A DNA stretch of 64,000 bases from an uncultured Clostridia bacterium. Lineage in GTDB: Bacteria > Bacillota > Clostridia > Christensenellales > Borkfalkiaceae. Position numbers and translations under genes: made by a program. Each line of letters opens with the position of its first letter. The stretch's first letter is position 1. Positions 43,261-52,028 of this stretch are shown here, piece after piece. The stretch spans positions 22,816 to 86,815 of the forward strand of contig CAMUFJ010000003.1 of NCBI GenBank assembly GCA_947088135.1. The letters are read 5' to 3'. Under the pieces are notes generated by a model that did no database searches, was not told the DNA's origin, and saw nothing but the letters and a program-made list of their open reading frames with translations.

Positions 43261-44514
43261 ATGCAAGTGTTTACCGTTGCAATTATCGGTTGCGGCAACC
43301 GCGGTGCGGAGGCATACGGCGCGCTGATCCACGCGCGTCCCGAACAGTTCCGCATCGTCGCGCTCTGCGAGAACAATCCCGAAAAACTCAATAAATACGG
43401 CGAGCGGTTCGGGGTCGGAGCACGGTTTGAAAGCGAAGAGGAGTTTTTCCGTGAAAAGCGGGCGGATCTGCTCGTGATCGCCACGATGGACGCCGACCAC
43501 GTGCGGCAGGGCGTAAAGGCGCTTTCGCTCGGGTACGATCTGTTGCTCGAAAAGCCCATATCCTCCAAGCGCAAGGAGTGCGAACAGCTCTTAAAGGCTC
43601 AGCGCAAATACGGCGGAAAGGTGCTCGTGTGCCACGTGCTCCGCTATGCGCCGGGGTTCTTGAAGGCGGCGGAACTGTTAAACGAAGGCGCGATCGGCAG
43701 GCTTGTCAGCATTCAGGCGCTCGAACAGGTCATGTACTGGCATCAGGCGCACAGTTACGTGCGCGGCAATTGGCGCAGAACGAAGGACACCGCTCCCATG
43801 ATCCTCGCCAAATGCTGTCACGATCTCGATCTATTGCAATACTATGCGAAGTCCCGCTGTAAGAGCATTTCGTCGGTGGGGGAGCTCACTTTCTTTACTC
43901 CCGAGAATGCGCCGAAGGGCGCGGCGAAGCGTTGCGCCGATTGCAGTTTGATAGAAACCTGCCCTTACAGCGCGAAGCGCATTTACGTGGATATGTGGCA
44001 CGAGGAAGGGTGTCTTGCCACCGTTTGGCCGCATAATCAAATTACCACTGCCTATCCCATTACGGACGAAGCGCTCTACAAGGCGATCGAAGAAGGCCCT
44101 TACGGCAGATGCGCGTTCGCCTGCGACAACGACGCGGTCGATCATCAGCTCACGCAGATGACCTTCGAAAACGGCGTCAAGGCGGAATTGCTCATGACGG
44201 CGTTTACCGCAAAGGGCGGGCGCATCTATAAATTTTTCGGCACGCTCGGCGAAATGGTGCTCAACGAGGAGGAGGACGAAATCACCGTGAAGCCGTTCGG
44301 CGGCGAGGTGCGGGTCATTCCCATAAAACCTCTCATCGAGGGCGGTTACGGACACGGCGGCGGCGATTCGGGGCTTATTGCCCAGCTCTACGATATTCTC
44401 ACGGGCAAGGGGACGAACGAAACGACCTTGGAAGCTTCCGTCGAAAGTCACCTCATGGGCATTTGTGCGGAACAGTCCCGTCTTGCGGGAGGCAAGCTCG
44501 TGTATTTACACTGA
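43261..44514 (+). CDS. Gfo/Idh/MocA-family oxidoreductase
   Basis: A 417-residue NAD(P)-dependent oxidoreductase. The N-terminal Rossmann fold reads VAIIGCGNRGAEAYG, followed by DLLLEKPIS, the family's EKP motif. A mid-protein cysteine cluster CADCSLIETCPYSAKRIY is typical of a subgroup acting on sugars or sugar acids. Substrate unknown; with NanE next door, an anhydro- or oxidised amino sugar is possible (inference). It begins 13 bases after nanE. Confidence 0.9.
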   Translation: MQVFTVAIIGCGNRGAEAYGALIHARPEQFRIVALCENNPEKLNKYGERFGVGARFESEEEFFREKRADLLVIATMDADHVRQGVKALSLGYDLLLEKPISSKRKECEQLLKAQRKYGGKVLVCHVLRYAPGFLKAAELLNEGAIGRLVSIQALEQVMYWHQAHSYVRGNWRRTKDTAPMILAKCCHDLDLLQYYAKSRCKSISSVGELTFFTPENAPKGAAKRCADCSLIETCPYSAKRIYVDMWHEEGCLATVWPHNQITTAYPITDEALYKAIEEGPYGRCAFACDNDAVDHQLTQMTFENGVKAELLMTAFTAKGGRIYKFFGTLGEMVLNEEEDEITVKPFGGEVRVIPIKPLIEGGYGHGGGDSGLIAQLYDILTGKGTNETTLEASVESHLMGICAEQSRLAGGKLVYLH

Positions 44515-44537
44515 GGCAAGGCGTTGGTAAACATAAG

Positions 44538-44616
44538 ATAAACAAAAATTGTTTATTTATTTTTTATCAACTATTGACAAGGTTAAATTTTCGTGATAGA
44601 ATGCAGATGATCACGA
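44538..44616 (+). promoter_or_regulatory. Promoter with two operator-like dyads upstream of the kinase gene
   Basis: TTGACA (44574-44579), 17 bases, TAGAAT (44597-44602). ATAAACAA-AAA-TTGTTTAT (44538-44556) is a perfect dyad just upstream. TCGTGAT (44591-44597) and ATCACGA (44610-44616), 12 bases apart, form a second perfect dyad across the -10 box and transcript start. Confidence 0.75.
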
Positions 44617-44627
44617 TTTCGAGAAAA

Positions 44628-44657
44628 AACGAAAAGCCGTGAGAACGGCTTTTCGTT
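44628..44657 (+). promoter_or_regulatory. Perfect 13-pair leader hairpin with GAGA loop
   Basis: AACGAAAAGCCGT and ACGGCTTTTCGTT flank GAGA, a GNRA tetraloop. The hairpin lies within the leader, 19 bases before the start codon of the kinase gene, with GGAGG just outside its base. No T-run follows. Confidence 0.8.
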
Positions 44658-44676
44658 ATATAAATGGAGGTATTGT

Positions 44677-46038
44677 ATGCAGTTAAATCTCGACAAAGCT
44701 TTTTATCCCATGATTTGCGCGCTCACCGATTTCGAGCGCGACGTGGAGCGGGCGGACGGGAAGCAGAAGGTCACGCTCGTGGTGGAGCGAAGCGGCGGGC
44801 GGTACGTTTATTCCTACGACAGCTTTATAGACGGCGTGGACGACGACAGGAGCTACCGCATTGCGGAGCGTCTTGCCAAAACGGTGCTTTGGACGTGCGG
44901 CGGTTACAGCATCGGCGTTGCGGGCAGTAAGGAAATTTATCGCCGTTTAAAAGCGGATTATTGCGAAACGGGCGCGAGAGCGTTCGACGCGGACTTTATG
45001 AGCGGCGTTTACGAACGTCCCTTCGAAGTCGTTTGGTTTGAGGAGAACGAAATTCCTCCCGCAGTCAACGCGTCTTATCGCGTGGGCGGGTTTAGCAAGG
45101 GCTGCCGCATCGGGTTCGACGCGGGCGGAAGCGACAGGAAGGTGAGCGCGGTGATCGACGGCGAGGCGGTGTACAGCGAGGAAGTTATTTGGCACCCCAA
45201 AACGCAGGAAGATCCTCACTATCACTACAACGAAATTTTAACTGCAATGAAAACCGCCGCGTCCAAAATGCCCCGCGTGGACTGTATCGGCGTATCGTCG
45301 GCGGGCGTTTACGTGGATAATAAAATCATGGTTGCTTCCCTCTTTTACAAGGTGGACAAAAAGAAGTGGGGCGACTATATCAAGAATATGTACATAGACA
45401 TTGCAAAGGAGCTCGGGAACGTGCCTTTGACGGTTGCGAACGACGGCGACGTCACCGCGCTTGCCGGCAGTATGGAGCTCGGCGAGGGCAGAGTGCTCGG
45501 CATTGCCATGGGCACGAGCGAAGCGGTGGGGTACATCAACGCAGAGGGCGGGATCAACGGCTGGCTGTCCGAGCTGGCGTTCGTCCCCGTAGACTTTCAT
45601 CCCGAAGCCATGCAGGATGAATGGAGCGGCGACGTGGGCGTGGGCTGTAAGTATTTCTCGCAGGACGCCGTCATCAAGCTCGCGCAAATGGGCGGATACG
45701 TGTTCGACGAGAAGTCTACTCCCGCAGAGAGGCTCAAAGAGATACAGGCGCTCATGGAACGCGGCGACGCGCTCGCGCGCAAGATTTACGAGGACATCGG
45801 CGTCTACCTCGCCTATACCGTTCCCTACTATGCCAAGATTTACGACATCAAGCACATTTTATTGTTGGGGCGCGTAACGGGCGGCGCGGGCGGAAACGTG
45901 ATTTTAGATACCTGTAAACGGGTGTTAAAAGAAGAGTTCCCGCAATACGCCTCGCTCGATATATCCTTGCCTGACGAGAAAAACCGCCGTTTGGGGCAGA
46001 GTATTGCCGCGGCGACTCTTCCGCCCGATGCGGAATAA
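44677..46038 (+). CDS. ASKHA/ROK-like sugar kinase with an N-terminal extension
   Basis: A 453-residue protein. The sugar-kinase fold starts only at about residue 147 with IGFDAGGSDRKVSAVIDG and continues with IGVSSAGVYV, ANDGDVTALAGS and AMGTSEAVGYIN, a glycine pattern related to but not identical with ROK kinases. The first 145 residues form a domain I do not recognise. The gene lies between nanE/oxidoreductase and nagB-nagA, so phosphorylation of an N-acetylated amino sugar is likely. A cluster of ROK zinc-site cysteines is not obvious. It has its own promoter, operators and leader hairpin. Confidence 0.75.
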   Translation: MQLNLDKAFYPMICALTDFERDVERADGKQKVTLVVERSGGRYVYSYDSFIDGVDDDRSYRIAERLAKTVLWTCGGYSIGVAGSKEIYRRLKADYCETGARAFDADFMSGVYERPFEVVWFEENEIPPAVNASYRVGGFSKGCRIGFDAGGSDRKVSAVIDGEAVYSEEVIWHPKTQEDPHYHYNEILTAMKTAASKMPRVDCIGVSSAGVYVDNKIMVASLFYKVDKKKWGDYIKNMYIDIAKELGNVPLTVANDGDVTALAGSMELGEGRVLGIAMGTSEAVGYINAEGGINGWLSELAFVPVDFHPEAMQDEWSGDVGVGCKYFSQDAVIKLAQMGGYVFDEKSTPAERLKEIQALMERGDALARKIYEDIGVYLAYTVPYYAKIYDIKHILLLGRVTGGAGGNVILDTCKRVLKEEFPQYASLDISLPDEKNRRLGQSIAAATLPPDAE

Positions 46039-46051
46039 GGGAGATACGCAA

Positions 46052-46777
46052 ATGAAAATAATCATTACCGAAAATTACGAAGAGATGAGCGCGAAAGCGT
46101 TCGGGTTGATCAAGGCGGTCGTTACGGAAAACCCGTCCGCGCTTTTGGGGCTTGCTACCGGCACCACTCCGCTCGGACTTTACAGCCGCATGATCGAAGA
46201 CCATAAACAAAACGGCACGAGCTATAAAGACGTTTCCACCGTCAACCTCGACGAATACGAGGGGCTGGACGCGTCGAGCGATCAGAGCTACGTCTATTTT
46301 ATGCGGAAGAATTTATTCGACGGGCTCGATATCGATTTGAAAAACACCAACATCGAAAACGGGAAAGCGGGGGACGCGCAGGCGGAATGCGCCCGCTATA
46401 ACGAACTGCTTCATTCCCGCGCGCAGGATATACAGGTGCTCGGGATCGGATCGAACGGACACATTGCGTTCAACGAACCGCACACGCCGTTCGGCTCGGA
46501 AACGCACGTCGTGGAGCTGGCGGAGAGCACCATTCGCGACAATTCCCGTCTGTTTAAGAGTATCGACGAAGTTCCGCGCAGAGCGTTTACCATGGGGCTC
46601 AAAAATATTATGAACGCAAAAAAAATTCTCGTGCTTGCAAACGGCGCGAGCAAAGCGAAAGCCGTTTACGGCATGGTGCACGGAGCGGTGACGGAGGAAG
46701 TCCCCGCGAGCGTGTTGCAGTTGCACCCCGATTGCACGCTTATTTGCGACAAAGAAGCGGCCGCACTCATAGTATGA
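46052..46777 (+). CDS. nagB: Glucosamine-6-phosphate deaminase
   Basis: A 241-residue enzyme starting MKIIITENYEEMSAKA. LGLATGTTPLGLY, TVNLDEYEGL and LGIGSNGHIAFNEP are the active-site blocks of NagB, which converts glucosamine-6-P to fructose-6-P and ammonia. The length matches the compact Gram-positive form. GGGAG at about 46039 supports this start over a longer reading. It precedes nagA by 13 bases. Confidence 0.96.
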   Translation: MKIIITENYEEMSAKAFGLIKAVVTENPSALLGLATGTTPLGLYSRMIEDHKQNGTSYKDVSTVNLDEYEGLDASSDQSYVYFMRKNLFDGLDIDLKNTNIENGKAGDAQAECARYNELLHSRAQDIQVLGIGSNGHIAFNEPHTPFGSETHVVELAESTIRDNSRLFKSIDEVPRRAFTMGLKNIMNAKKILVLANGASKAKAVYGMVHGAVTEEVPASVLQLHPDCTLICDKEAAALIV

Positions 46778-46790
46778 CGGGAGGTGTTTT

Positions 46791-47930
46791 ATGAAACATT
46801 TTAAAAACGCGCTCGTATACGTTGCGGGCGAGGGGCTCAAAAAGTGCGATCTTTCCTTCGAAGAGAAAATTCTTTCCTTCGAGGCGAAGGGCGAGGAAGT
46901 AAAGCTTCCCGCCGACGCGGTGGTTCTGCCGGGCTTTATCGACGAACATATCCACGGCGCGGGCGGCTCGGACGCCATGGACGGCACGGAGGAGGCGCTT
47001 TCAACCATTGCCCGCACGGTCGCCGAAGAGGGGACGACGGGCTTTTTGGCGACGACTATGACGCAAAGTCCTTCGGCGATTTTAAAGGCGATGCGCGCCG
47101 TAAAGGCGTACCGTGCCAAATCCCCCAAAGAAGGGGCGGCGGTTTTGGGCGTTCACTTGGAGGGGCCTTTCATCGCCTGTAAATTCAAGGGCGCGCAACC
47201 CGAGGAATACGTGGCGAAGCCCGATACGGCGGTGTTCGACGGGTACAACGAGGCGAGCGGAAACGCCGTGAAGATCGTTACGCTCGCACCCGAAGCGGAT
47301 GGGGCGCAGGAGCTCGTTGCGCACCTTGCGGAACGGGGGATCGTCGCGTCGATCGGACACACGGCGGCGAAGTGCGAAGATATTGCGCGCGCAGCCGACG
47401 CGGGGGCGCGCAACGTGACCCATACCTACAACGCGCAATCTCCTTTGCATCATCGGGATATCGGTACGGTCGGAAGCGCGCTTTTGGACGACAGGCTCAA
47501 CTGCGAACTCATTGCCGACACGATCCACGTGTCCGTTCCCGCCATGCAGTTGCTTGTAAAATGCAAGCCCGAGGAAAAACTCACCCTTATTACCGACGCG
47601 ATCCGCGCCAAGGGCTTGGGGGACGGCGAAAGCGAGCTGGGCGGGCAGAAAGTATTCGTCAAGAACGGCGAAGCGCGTCTTGCGGACGGGACGCTCGCGG
47701 GCAGCGTCCTGCGTATGAACCGCGCGGTGGAGAACTTGGTAAAGAGGGCGGGAGTGCCCTTCCTGCAAGCCGTGGATTGCGCCACGATCAACCCTGCGCG
47801 CAATTTGGGGTTGGAAAAACAGGCGGGCAGTATCGCGCTCGGAAAGAACGCCGATTTCACGGTGCTCGACGGAAACTATGACGTCGTATGTACGGTGCGC
47901 GGCGGAAATATCGTGTACGCACGGAGTTAA
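46791..47930 (+). CDS. nagA: N-acetylglucosamine-6-phosphate deacetylase
   Basis: A 379-residue amidohydrolase. GFIDEHIHGAGG carries the HxH motif, HLEGPFI the metal glutamate, GHTAAKCE and THTYNAQSPLHHRDIG the further ligands, and LITDAI the catalytic Asp. It removes acetate from GlcNAc-6-P to feed NagB. Together with NanE, the kinase and NagB it completes an amino-sugar route to glycolysis. GGGAGG gives a clear start. Confidence 0.96.
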   Translation: MKHFKNALVYVAGEGLKKCDLSFEEKILSFEAKGEEVKLPADAVVLPGFIDEHIHGAGGSDAMDGTEEALSTIARTVAEEGTTGFLATTMTQSPSAILKAMRAVKAYRAKSPKEGAAVLGVHLEGPFIACKFKGAQPEEYVAKPDTAVFDGYNEASGNAVKIVTLAPEADGAQELVAHLAERGIVASIGHTAAKCEDIARAADAGARNVTHTYNAQSPLHHRDIGTVGSALLDDRLNCELIADTIHVSVPAMQLLVKCKPEEKLTLITDAIRAKGLGDGESELGGQKVFVKNGEARLADGTLAGSVLRMNRAVENLVKRAGVPFLQAVDCATINPARNLGLEKQAGSIALGKNADFTVLDGNYDVVCTVRGGNIVYARS

Positions 47931-47934
47931 TATT

Positions 47935-48777
47935 ATGCGTGAAACGATTTGTTCGTGCGGGCTTTGCGTTACGGTGGACGACAGGGGCGCGGAGCCCGTT
48001 TCCCTTTCTTTTCAAGGAAAAGAAAGACTTTGGCAAAACGAAAACGGCGCATGGGCGGGGCACGCGCCTCTGCTTTTTCCCGTTTGCGGAAACTGCGAGG
48101 TGATAGTAGGCGGTCGTCGTTATCCCGTACCGAGGCACGGCTTTGCGCGAAAATCGCGCTTTGCGCTCGCGGAAAAACGGGAGGATTTCTTGCGCTACGA
48201 GCTTTGCGACAATGCGGAAACCGCGGGCGTCTATCCCTTTCCCTTTCGGCTTACCGTTTCTTATCGGATCACGGACGGCGCGCTTGAAATCGAGTACGAA
48301 GTAAAAAATACGGGCGCGGAGCCCCTCGTGTTTTCCATCGGCGCGCACCCCTGCTTTGCGCTTGACGGCGATCTCGGCGAATACGAGCTTGCATTCGAGA
48401 GAGAGGAGCGTCTTATCCATTTGCTTCACGACGATGCAGGACTTCTCACGGGAGAAGAGGTCGATTTCGGAACGCGCAAGGTTTTTCCCATTCCCGCGGA
48501 ACGGCTCGTGGACGGGAAAACGCTCATCTTCGGAAACGTGCGGTCAACTTCGGTGCTGTTGCGCAAAAAGACGGGCGAAAAAGCGGTGGAATACACCTTT
48601 CGGGGATTCTCGCATTTACTGCTTTGGCGTCCCGAGGGGGCGCGGGCTATCTGTATCGAGCCTTGGTGCAACCTCCCCGGGAAAGCGGGCGCGCAGAGCG
48701 AGTTTGCGCAAAAGAAGGGTGTTGTTTCGCTCGGCGCGGGAGAAAGCGGAAGCTTTTTCCAAAAGATTCGTTTTTAG
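47935..48777 (+). CDS. Aldose 1-epimerase-like (galactose mutarotase-fold) protein
   Basis: A 280-residue beta-sandwich protein. LFPVCGNCEV, RHGFARKSRF and FSIGAHPCFAL match the LacX/YihR-like branch of aldose 1-epimerases, with His in RHGF and GAHP as likely catalytic residues. It interconverts sugar anomers or acts as a sugar-phosphate epimerase. The ATG at 47935 lies four bases after nagA's stop, within CGGAG spacing. It ends the nagB-nagA transcription unit before the GH36 promoter. Confidence 0.87.
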   Translation: MRETICSCGLCVTVDDRGAEPVSLSFQGKERLWQNENGAWAGHAPLLFPVCGNCEVIVGGRRYPVPRHGFARKSRFALAEKREDFLRYELCDNAETAGVYPFPFRLTVSYRITDGALEIEYEVKNTGAEPLVFSIGAHPCFALDGDLGEYELAFEREERLIHLLHDDAGLLTGEEVDFGTRKVFPIPAERLVDGKTLIFGNVRSTSVLLRKKTGEKAVEYTFRGFSHLLLWRPEGARAICIEPWCNLPGKAGAQSEFAQKKGVVSLGAGESGSFFQKIRF

Positions 48778-48778
48778 C

Positions 48779-48807
48779 TTGACTTTATTTTGCCCGTGTT
48801 ATAGAAT
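48779..48807 (+). promoter_or_regulatory. Promoter of the GH36 gene
   Basis: TTGACT (48779-48784), 17 bases, TAGAAT (48802-48807); the same hexamers as other sugar promoters here. Confidence 0.7.
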
Positions 48808-48835
48808 GGGTTAGAATTTCTTACGGAGAAAAAAT

Positions 48836-50998
48836 ATGATCACTTATTGCAAAGAAAAACGGTTGTTTCGTTTGAGCGGAAAGAGCTTCGACTACGTGAT
48901 GTACGTCAACGACGCGGGATTTTTACAGTTCCTGCACTTCGGCGGACGGGTGGGGGCCGACAGCGATTTCTTTACCGCATACGGTAATACGCTCGCGCCC
49001 AATCCGAAAGACAGAAACTTCGACATGGCGTTTAACGAGATGCCAGGCGAATACGCCTTTTACGGGCACGGCGATTTCCGCGAGCCCACCGTGCTCATCG
49101 AGCGGGAGGACGGCGGACTTGTCAGCCGTTTCCGTTATGTTGCCCATAAAATTACAGCGGGCGTGCCCGACGTACCCGATATGCCGCACGTGCGCGTCGG
49201 GGGGGATACGCTGACGGTCGTCCTCAAAGACGATTTTTCCGATACGGAAATTTTGCTCAACTACAACGTGGCGGACGATTCCGACGTGCTTACCCGCAAT
49301 GCGGAAATCGTAAATGCCGGCAAAACGCCCGTCACGCTCAAACGCGCCTTTTCTTTCTGCACGGAATTGCCCGATAATCAATTCAACGTCATGCGTTTGC
49401 ACGGCACTTGGGGCGCGGAGCGCACTCCCGAGGTAACGCCGCTCGGGCACGGCATGGTGCGCCTGCACTCTATGCGCGGCACTTCTTCCCACCAAATGAA
49501 TCCTTTCCTCGGTTTGCTTAGAAAGGATTGTGCGGAGGAGCACGGCGAATGCTACGGCTTCCAGCTCATATACAGCGGTTCTTATGCCATAACCTGCGAG
49601 GACGGGCCTTCCGATACCGTGCGCGTGCAGGGCGGAGTTAACGATACCGCGTTTTGCTGGCGGCTCGGCGGAGGCGAACGCTTCGTTACGCCTCAGGCGG
49701 CGATGTGCTATTCCGACGGCGGTTTGGGTAAGCTTTCGAGGAGCTATGCCGACTATCTGCGCGAGCGCGTGATCAATCCCGCGTACGTGCAAAAGCGCCG
49801 TCCCGTCGTCGTCAACAACTGGGAAGCGACCTATTTCGACTTCAATAACGAAAAACTTTTCGCCATCATCGACGAGGCGGCAAAGCTCGGCATCGACACG
49901 TTCGTTTTGGACGACGGCTGGTTCGGCAAACGCGACGACGACACTTCGGGCTTGGGCGATTGGTTCGTAAACGAAAAGAAATTAAAGGGCGGTTTGAAAA
50001 CGGTTATCGACCGCTGTAAGAAAAACGGTTTGAAATTCGGGCTTTGGTTCGAACCCGAAATGGTTTGCAAGGACAGCGACTTATACCGCGCCCACCCCGA
50101 TTGGGCGATCCATAAAGAAGGCGTTCCGCTCGCCGAAGCGCGCAACCAGCTCGTTTTGGATTTCTCGCGCAAAGAAGTGGTGGATCACGTCTTTACCGTC
50201 GTGAGCAAGATTCTTGCGGAAAACGACATTTCGTACGTAAAGTGGGACATGAACCGCAATATCACCGAAAATTATTGCGCGTCCCTTCCCGCCGATCGGC
50301 AGGGGGAACTTCATCACCGTTATATTTTGGGCGTGTACGATTTGGCGGAGCGCTTGATTTCGGCTTTCCCGAATATCTTCTTCGAGGGTTGCGCTTCGGG
50401 AGGCGCACGGTTCGACGCGGGTATGCTCTATTATTTCCCGCAGATTTGGACGAGCGACGATACCGACGGCTACGAGCGCGCTAAGATCCAGTGGGGCACG
50501 AGCATCTGCTATCCCGCAAGCGCCATGAGTTGTCACGTTTCCGCTTGCCCCAACCACCAGACCCGCCGTACGACGCCTTTTGCAACGCGCGGCGCGGTGG
50601 CTTCCCTCGGGGCGTTCGGTTACGAGCTCGATCTTTCCAAACTCGGCGGGGAGGAGAAGGCGCTCGTAAAAGAGCAGATCGCCTCCTATCATAAGACGGA
50701 GGAGCTCGTGCTTTCGGGCGATCTCTACCGCTTGATAAACCCGTTTACCGAGGATTATTTCTGCGAAATGCTCGTTTCCAAGGACAAGAAACAGGCGTAC
50801 GTAGCGGGCGAGCGTCTGCGTTCGGTTCCGCTTGACAAGAACAGGCTGGTGCGTCTTACGGGGCTCGACGAGAGCAAGACTTACCGCGTCGAGGAGCTCG
50901 GGCTCACGGCGAGCGGCGCGTCGCTCGTTCGGTTCGGCTTGTTGCTTCCGCGCATCGCGGAGTACGAAAGCTGGACGTGGCACGTTCAAGAAATATAA
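48836..50998 (+). CDS. GH36 alpha-galactosidase
   Basis: A 720-residue cytoplasmic enzyme of the standard clostridial GH36 length. The N-terminal supersandwich is followed by VLDDGWFGKRDDD, the nucleophile in YVKWDMNRN (Asp471), CASGGARFDAGMLYYFP and the acid/base in WTSDDTD (about Asp541). It should release alpha-galactose from raffinose-family or galactomannan side chains, which fits the GH26-like mannanase candidates upstream. GGAG precedes the ATG. The HAD gene follows after seven bases. Confidence 0.95.
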   Translation: MITYCKEKRLFRLSGKSFDYVMYVNDAGFLQFLHFGGRVGADSDFFTAYGNTLAPNPKDRNFDMAFNEMPGEYAFYGHGDFREPTVLIEREDGGLVSRFRYVAHKITAGVPDVPDMPHVRVGGDTLTVVLKDDFSDTEILLNYNVADDSDVLTRNAEIVNAGKTPVTLKRAFSFCTELPDNQFNVMRLHGTWGAERTPEVTPLGHGMVRLHSMRGTSSHQMNPFLGLLRKDCAEEHGECYGFQLIYSGSYAITCEDGPSDTVRVQGGVNDTAFCWRLGGGERFVTPQAAMCYSDGGLGKLSRSYADYLRERVINPAYVQKRRPVVVNNWEATYFDFNNEKLFAIIDEAAKLGIDTFVLDDGWFGKRDDDTSGLGDWFVNEKKLKGGLKTVIDRCKKNGLKFGLWFEPEMVCKDSDLYRAHPDWAIHKEGVPLAEARNQLVLDFSRKEVVDHVFTVVSKILAENDISYVKWDMNRNITENYCASLPADRQGELHHRYILGVYDLAERLISAFPNIFFEGCASGGARFDAGMLYYFPQIWTSDDTDGYERAKIQWGTSICYPASAMSCHVSACPNHQTRRTTPFATRGAVASLGAFGYELDLSKLGGEEKALVKEQIASYHKTEELVLSGDLYRLINPFTEDYFCEMLVSKDKKQAYVAGERLRSVPLDKNRLVRLTGLDESKTYRVEELGLTASGASLVRFGLLLPRIAEYESWTWHVQEI

Positions 50999-51005
50999 TG
51001 AAACG

Positions 51006-51710
51006 ATGAAGAATCTATTATTCGATCTGTACGGGACGCTTATCGACGTTCGAACCGACGAAGAGAGCGGCGCGTTTTGGCAGGAAGTTTCGAAACTTTT
51101 ACTGCACATGAAGGAGAGGGGTGGCGAGCTGAAAGAGCGGTACGCCTCTCTTTGTTTTCTTCAAAAGGAAAAATTGCCTCCTCTGGCGGAAATCGATCTT
51201 CTTGCCGTGTTCCGCGCTCTTCTACGCGAATGCGGGTTGCCCGACTCCCGCGCGGAAGAGTTTGCCGTGCAGTTCCGCAAACTGTCTTTGCGCCGTTGCC
51301 GTCCCTTTCGTGGCGCAAAAAAATTGCTCGCCGAACTGCGGGCGCGGGGCGCGGGAGTATATCTGCTTTCCAACGCGCAAGCGTGTTTCACCCGTGCGGA
51401 AATTTCCGCCTGCGGGCTTACTCCGTACTTTAACGGCGTGTTGCTCTCGTCGGAAGCGGGTTGGAAAAAGCCTTCCCCGCAGTTTTTCGAGGCGGCGTTC
51501 TCCCGCTTTTCCCTTGCGCCCGAACATTGCCTGTACGTGGGCAACGATTTACGCGACGACGTGGGCGGTGCGCACGGCGTCGGCATGAAATGCGTATATA
51601 TTCACACGAAACAATCGGGAAAATATGACGATGCGCCCGAGCCGGACCTCATAGCAGAAAATCACAAAAATCTCTTGCAAATTTTAACAAAAGAATGCGT
51701 CGATGCATAA
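51006..51710 (+). CDS. HAD-superfamily hydrolase
   Basis: A 234-residue phosphatase-like protein. Motif I is LLFDLYGTLIDVRTDEE, motif II is LLSNAQACFTRAE, the lysine is in SEAGWKKPSPQFF and motif IV is YVGNDLRDDVGGAHGVGM. The helical cap places it among beta-phosphoglucomutase/haloacid dehalogenase-like enzymes. It is probably a sugar phosphatase of the same operon as GH36. The ATG at 51006 is chosen because motif I then sits at the usual distance from the N-terminus; no strong ribosome site is seen. Confidence 0.87.
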   Translation: MKNLLFDLYGTLIDVRTDEESGAFWQEVSKLLLHMKERGGELKERYASLCFLQKEKLPPLAEIDLLAVFRALLRECGLPDSRAEEFAVQFRKLSLRRCRPFRGAKKLLAELRARGAGVYLLSNAQACFTRAEISACGLTPYFNGVLLSSEAGWKKPSPQFFEAAFSRFSLAPEHCLYVGNDLRDDVGGAHGVGMKCVYIHTKQSGKYDDAPEPDLIAENHKNLLQILTKECVDA

Positions 51711-51723
51711 ATTCTTTCTATAA

Positions 51724-51816
51724 GCGCATAACTACCGATATATAAGGGAATATATTCAACTATAATGTATTCTTATACCCCCTATAAGCAATCGGTACGG
51801 GCAAATGCGCTTTTTT
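51724..51816 (+). terminator. Long structured terminator after the GH36-HAD unit
   Basis: Three stacked helices can form: GCGCAT (51724) with ATGCGC (51805), ACCGAT (51734) with ATCGGT (51791), and TATA.GGG (51741) with CCC.TATA (51779), ending in TTTTTT (51811-51816). It is much longer than the other terminators here. A small RNA is an alternative reading. Confidence 0.55.
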
Positions 51817-51819
51817 CAC

Positions 51820-51868
51820 GCAAACAACACAATGTTTGCTTGACTCACCCTCAAAAAACTGGTAAAAT
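51820..51868 (+). promoter_or_regulatory. opp operon promoter with an upstream dyad
   Basis: TTGACT (51840-51845), 17 bases, TAAAAT (51863-51868). GCAAACA-ACACAA-TGTTTGC (51820-51839) is a perfect dyad abutting the -35 box and is a candidate regulator site. Confidence 0.75.
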
Positions 51869-51896
51869 TATGAATCAATAAACGAAAGTATAATCT

Positions 51897-51970
51897 TGCG
51901 TTTATACGCATAACGGTTTTTTTCCGCGGATTTTTCTATCCGCGGGCAGGGAAAGCGTACCGCTTTCCCT
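51897..51970 (+). promoter_or_regulatory. Three consecutive hairpins in the oppA leader
   Basis: The leader from about 51875 to 52028 contains TGCGT-TTAT-ACGCA (51897-51910), CCGCGGA / TCCGCGG (51924-51945, eight-base loop) and AGGGAAAGCG-TAC-CGCTTTCCCT (51948-51970). The last is followed by AAAAAAA, not T, so it is not an ordinary terminator in this direction. Confidence 0.7.
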
Positions 51971-52028
51971 AAAAAAACTTATTCGTTTCGCAAAGCTTTT
52001 TTAAGAGAAAATATATGGAGGTAACAAC

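Noticed and set aside
44628..44657. Leader hairpin as a transcription terminator
   Set aside because: Despite a perfect stem it is followed by ATATAAATGGAGG, with no T-run, and lies immediately before a ribosome site.
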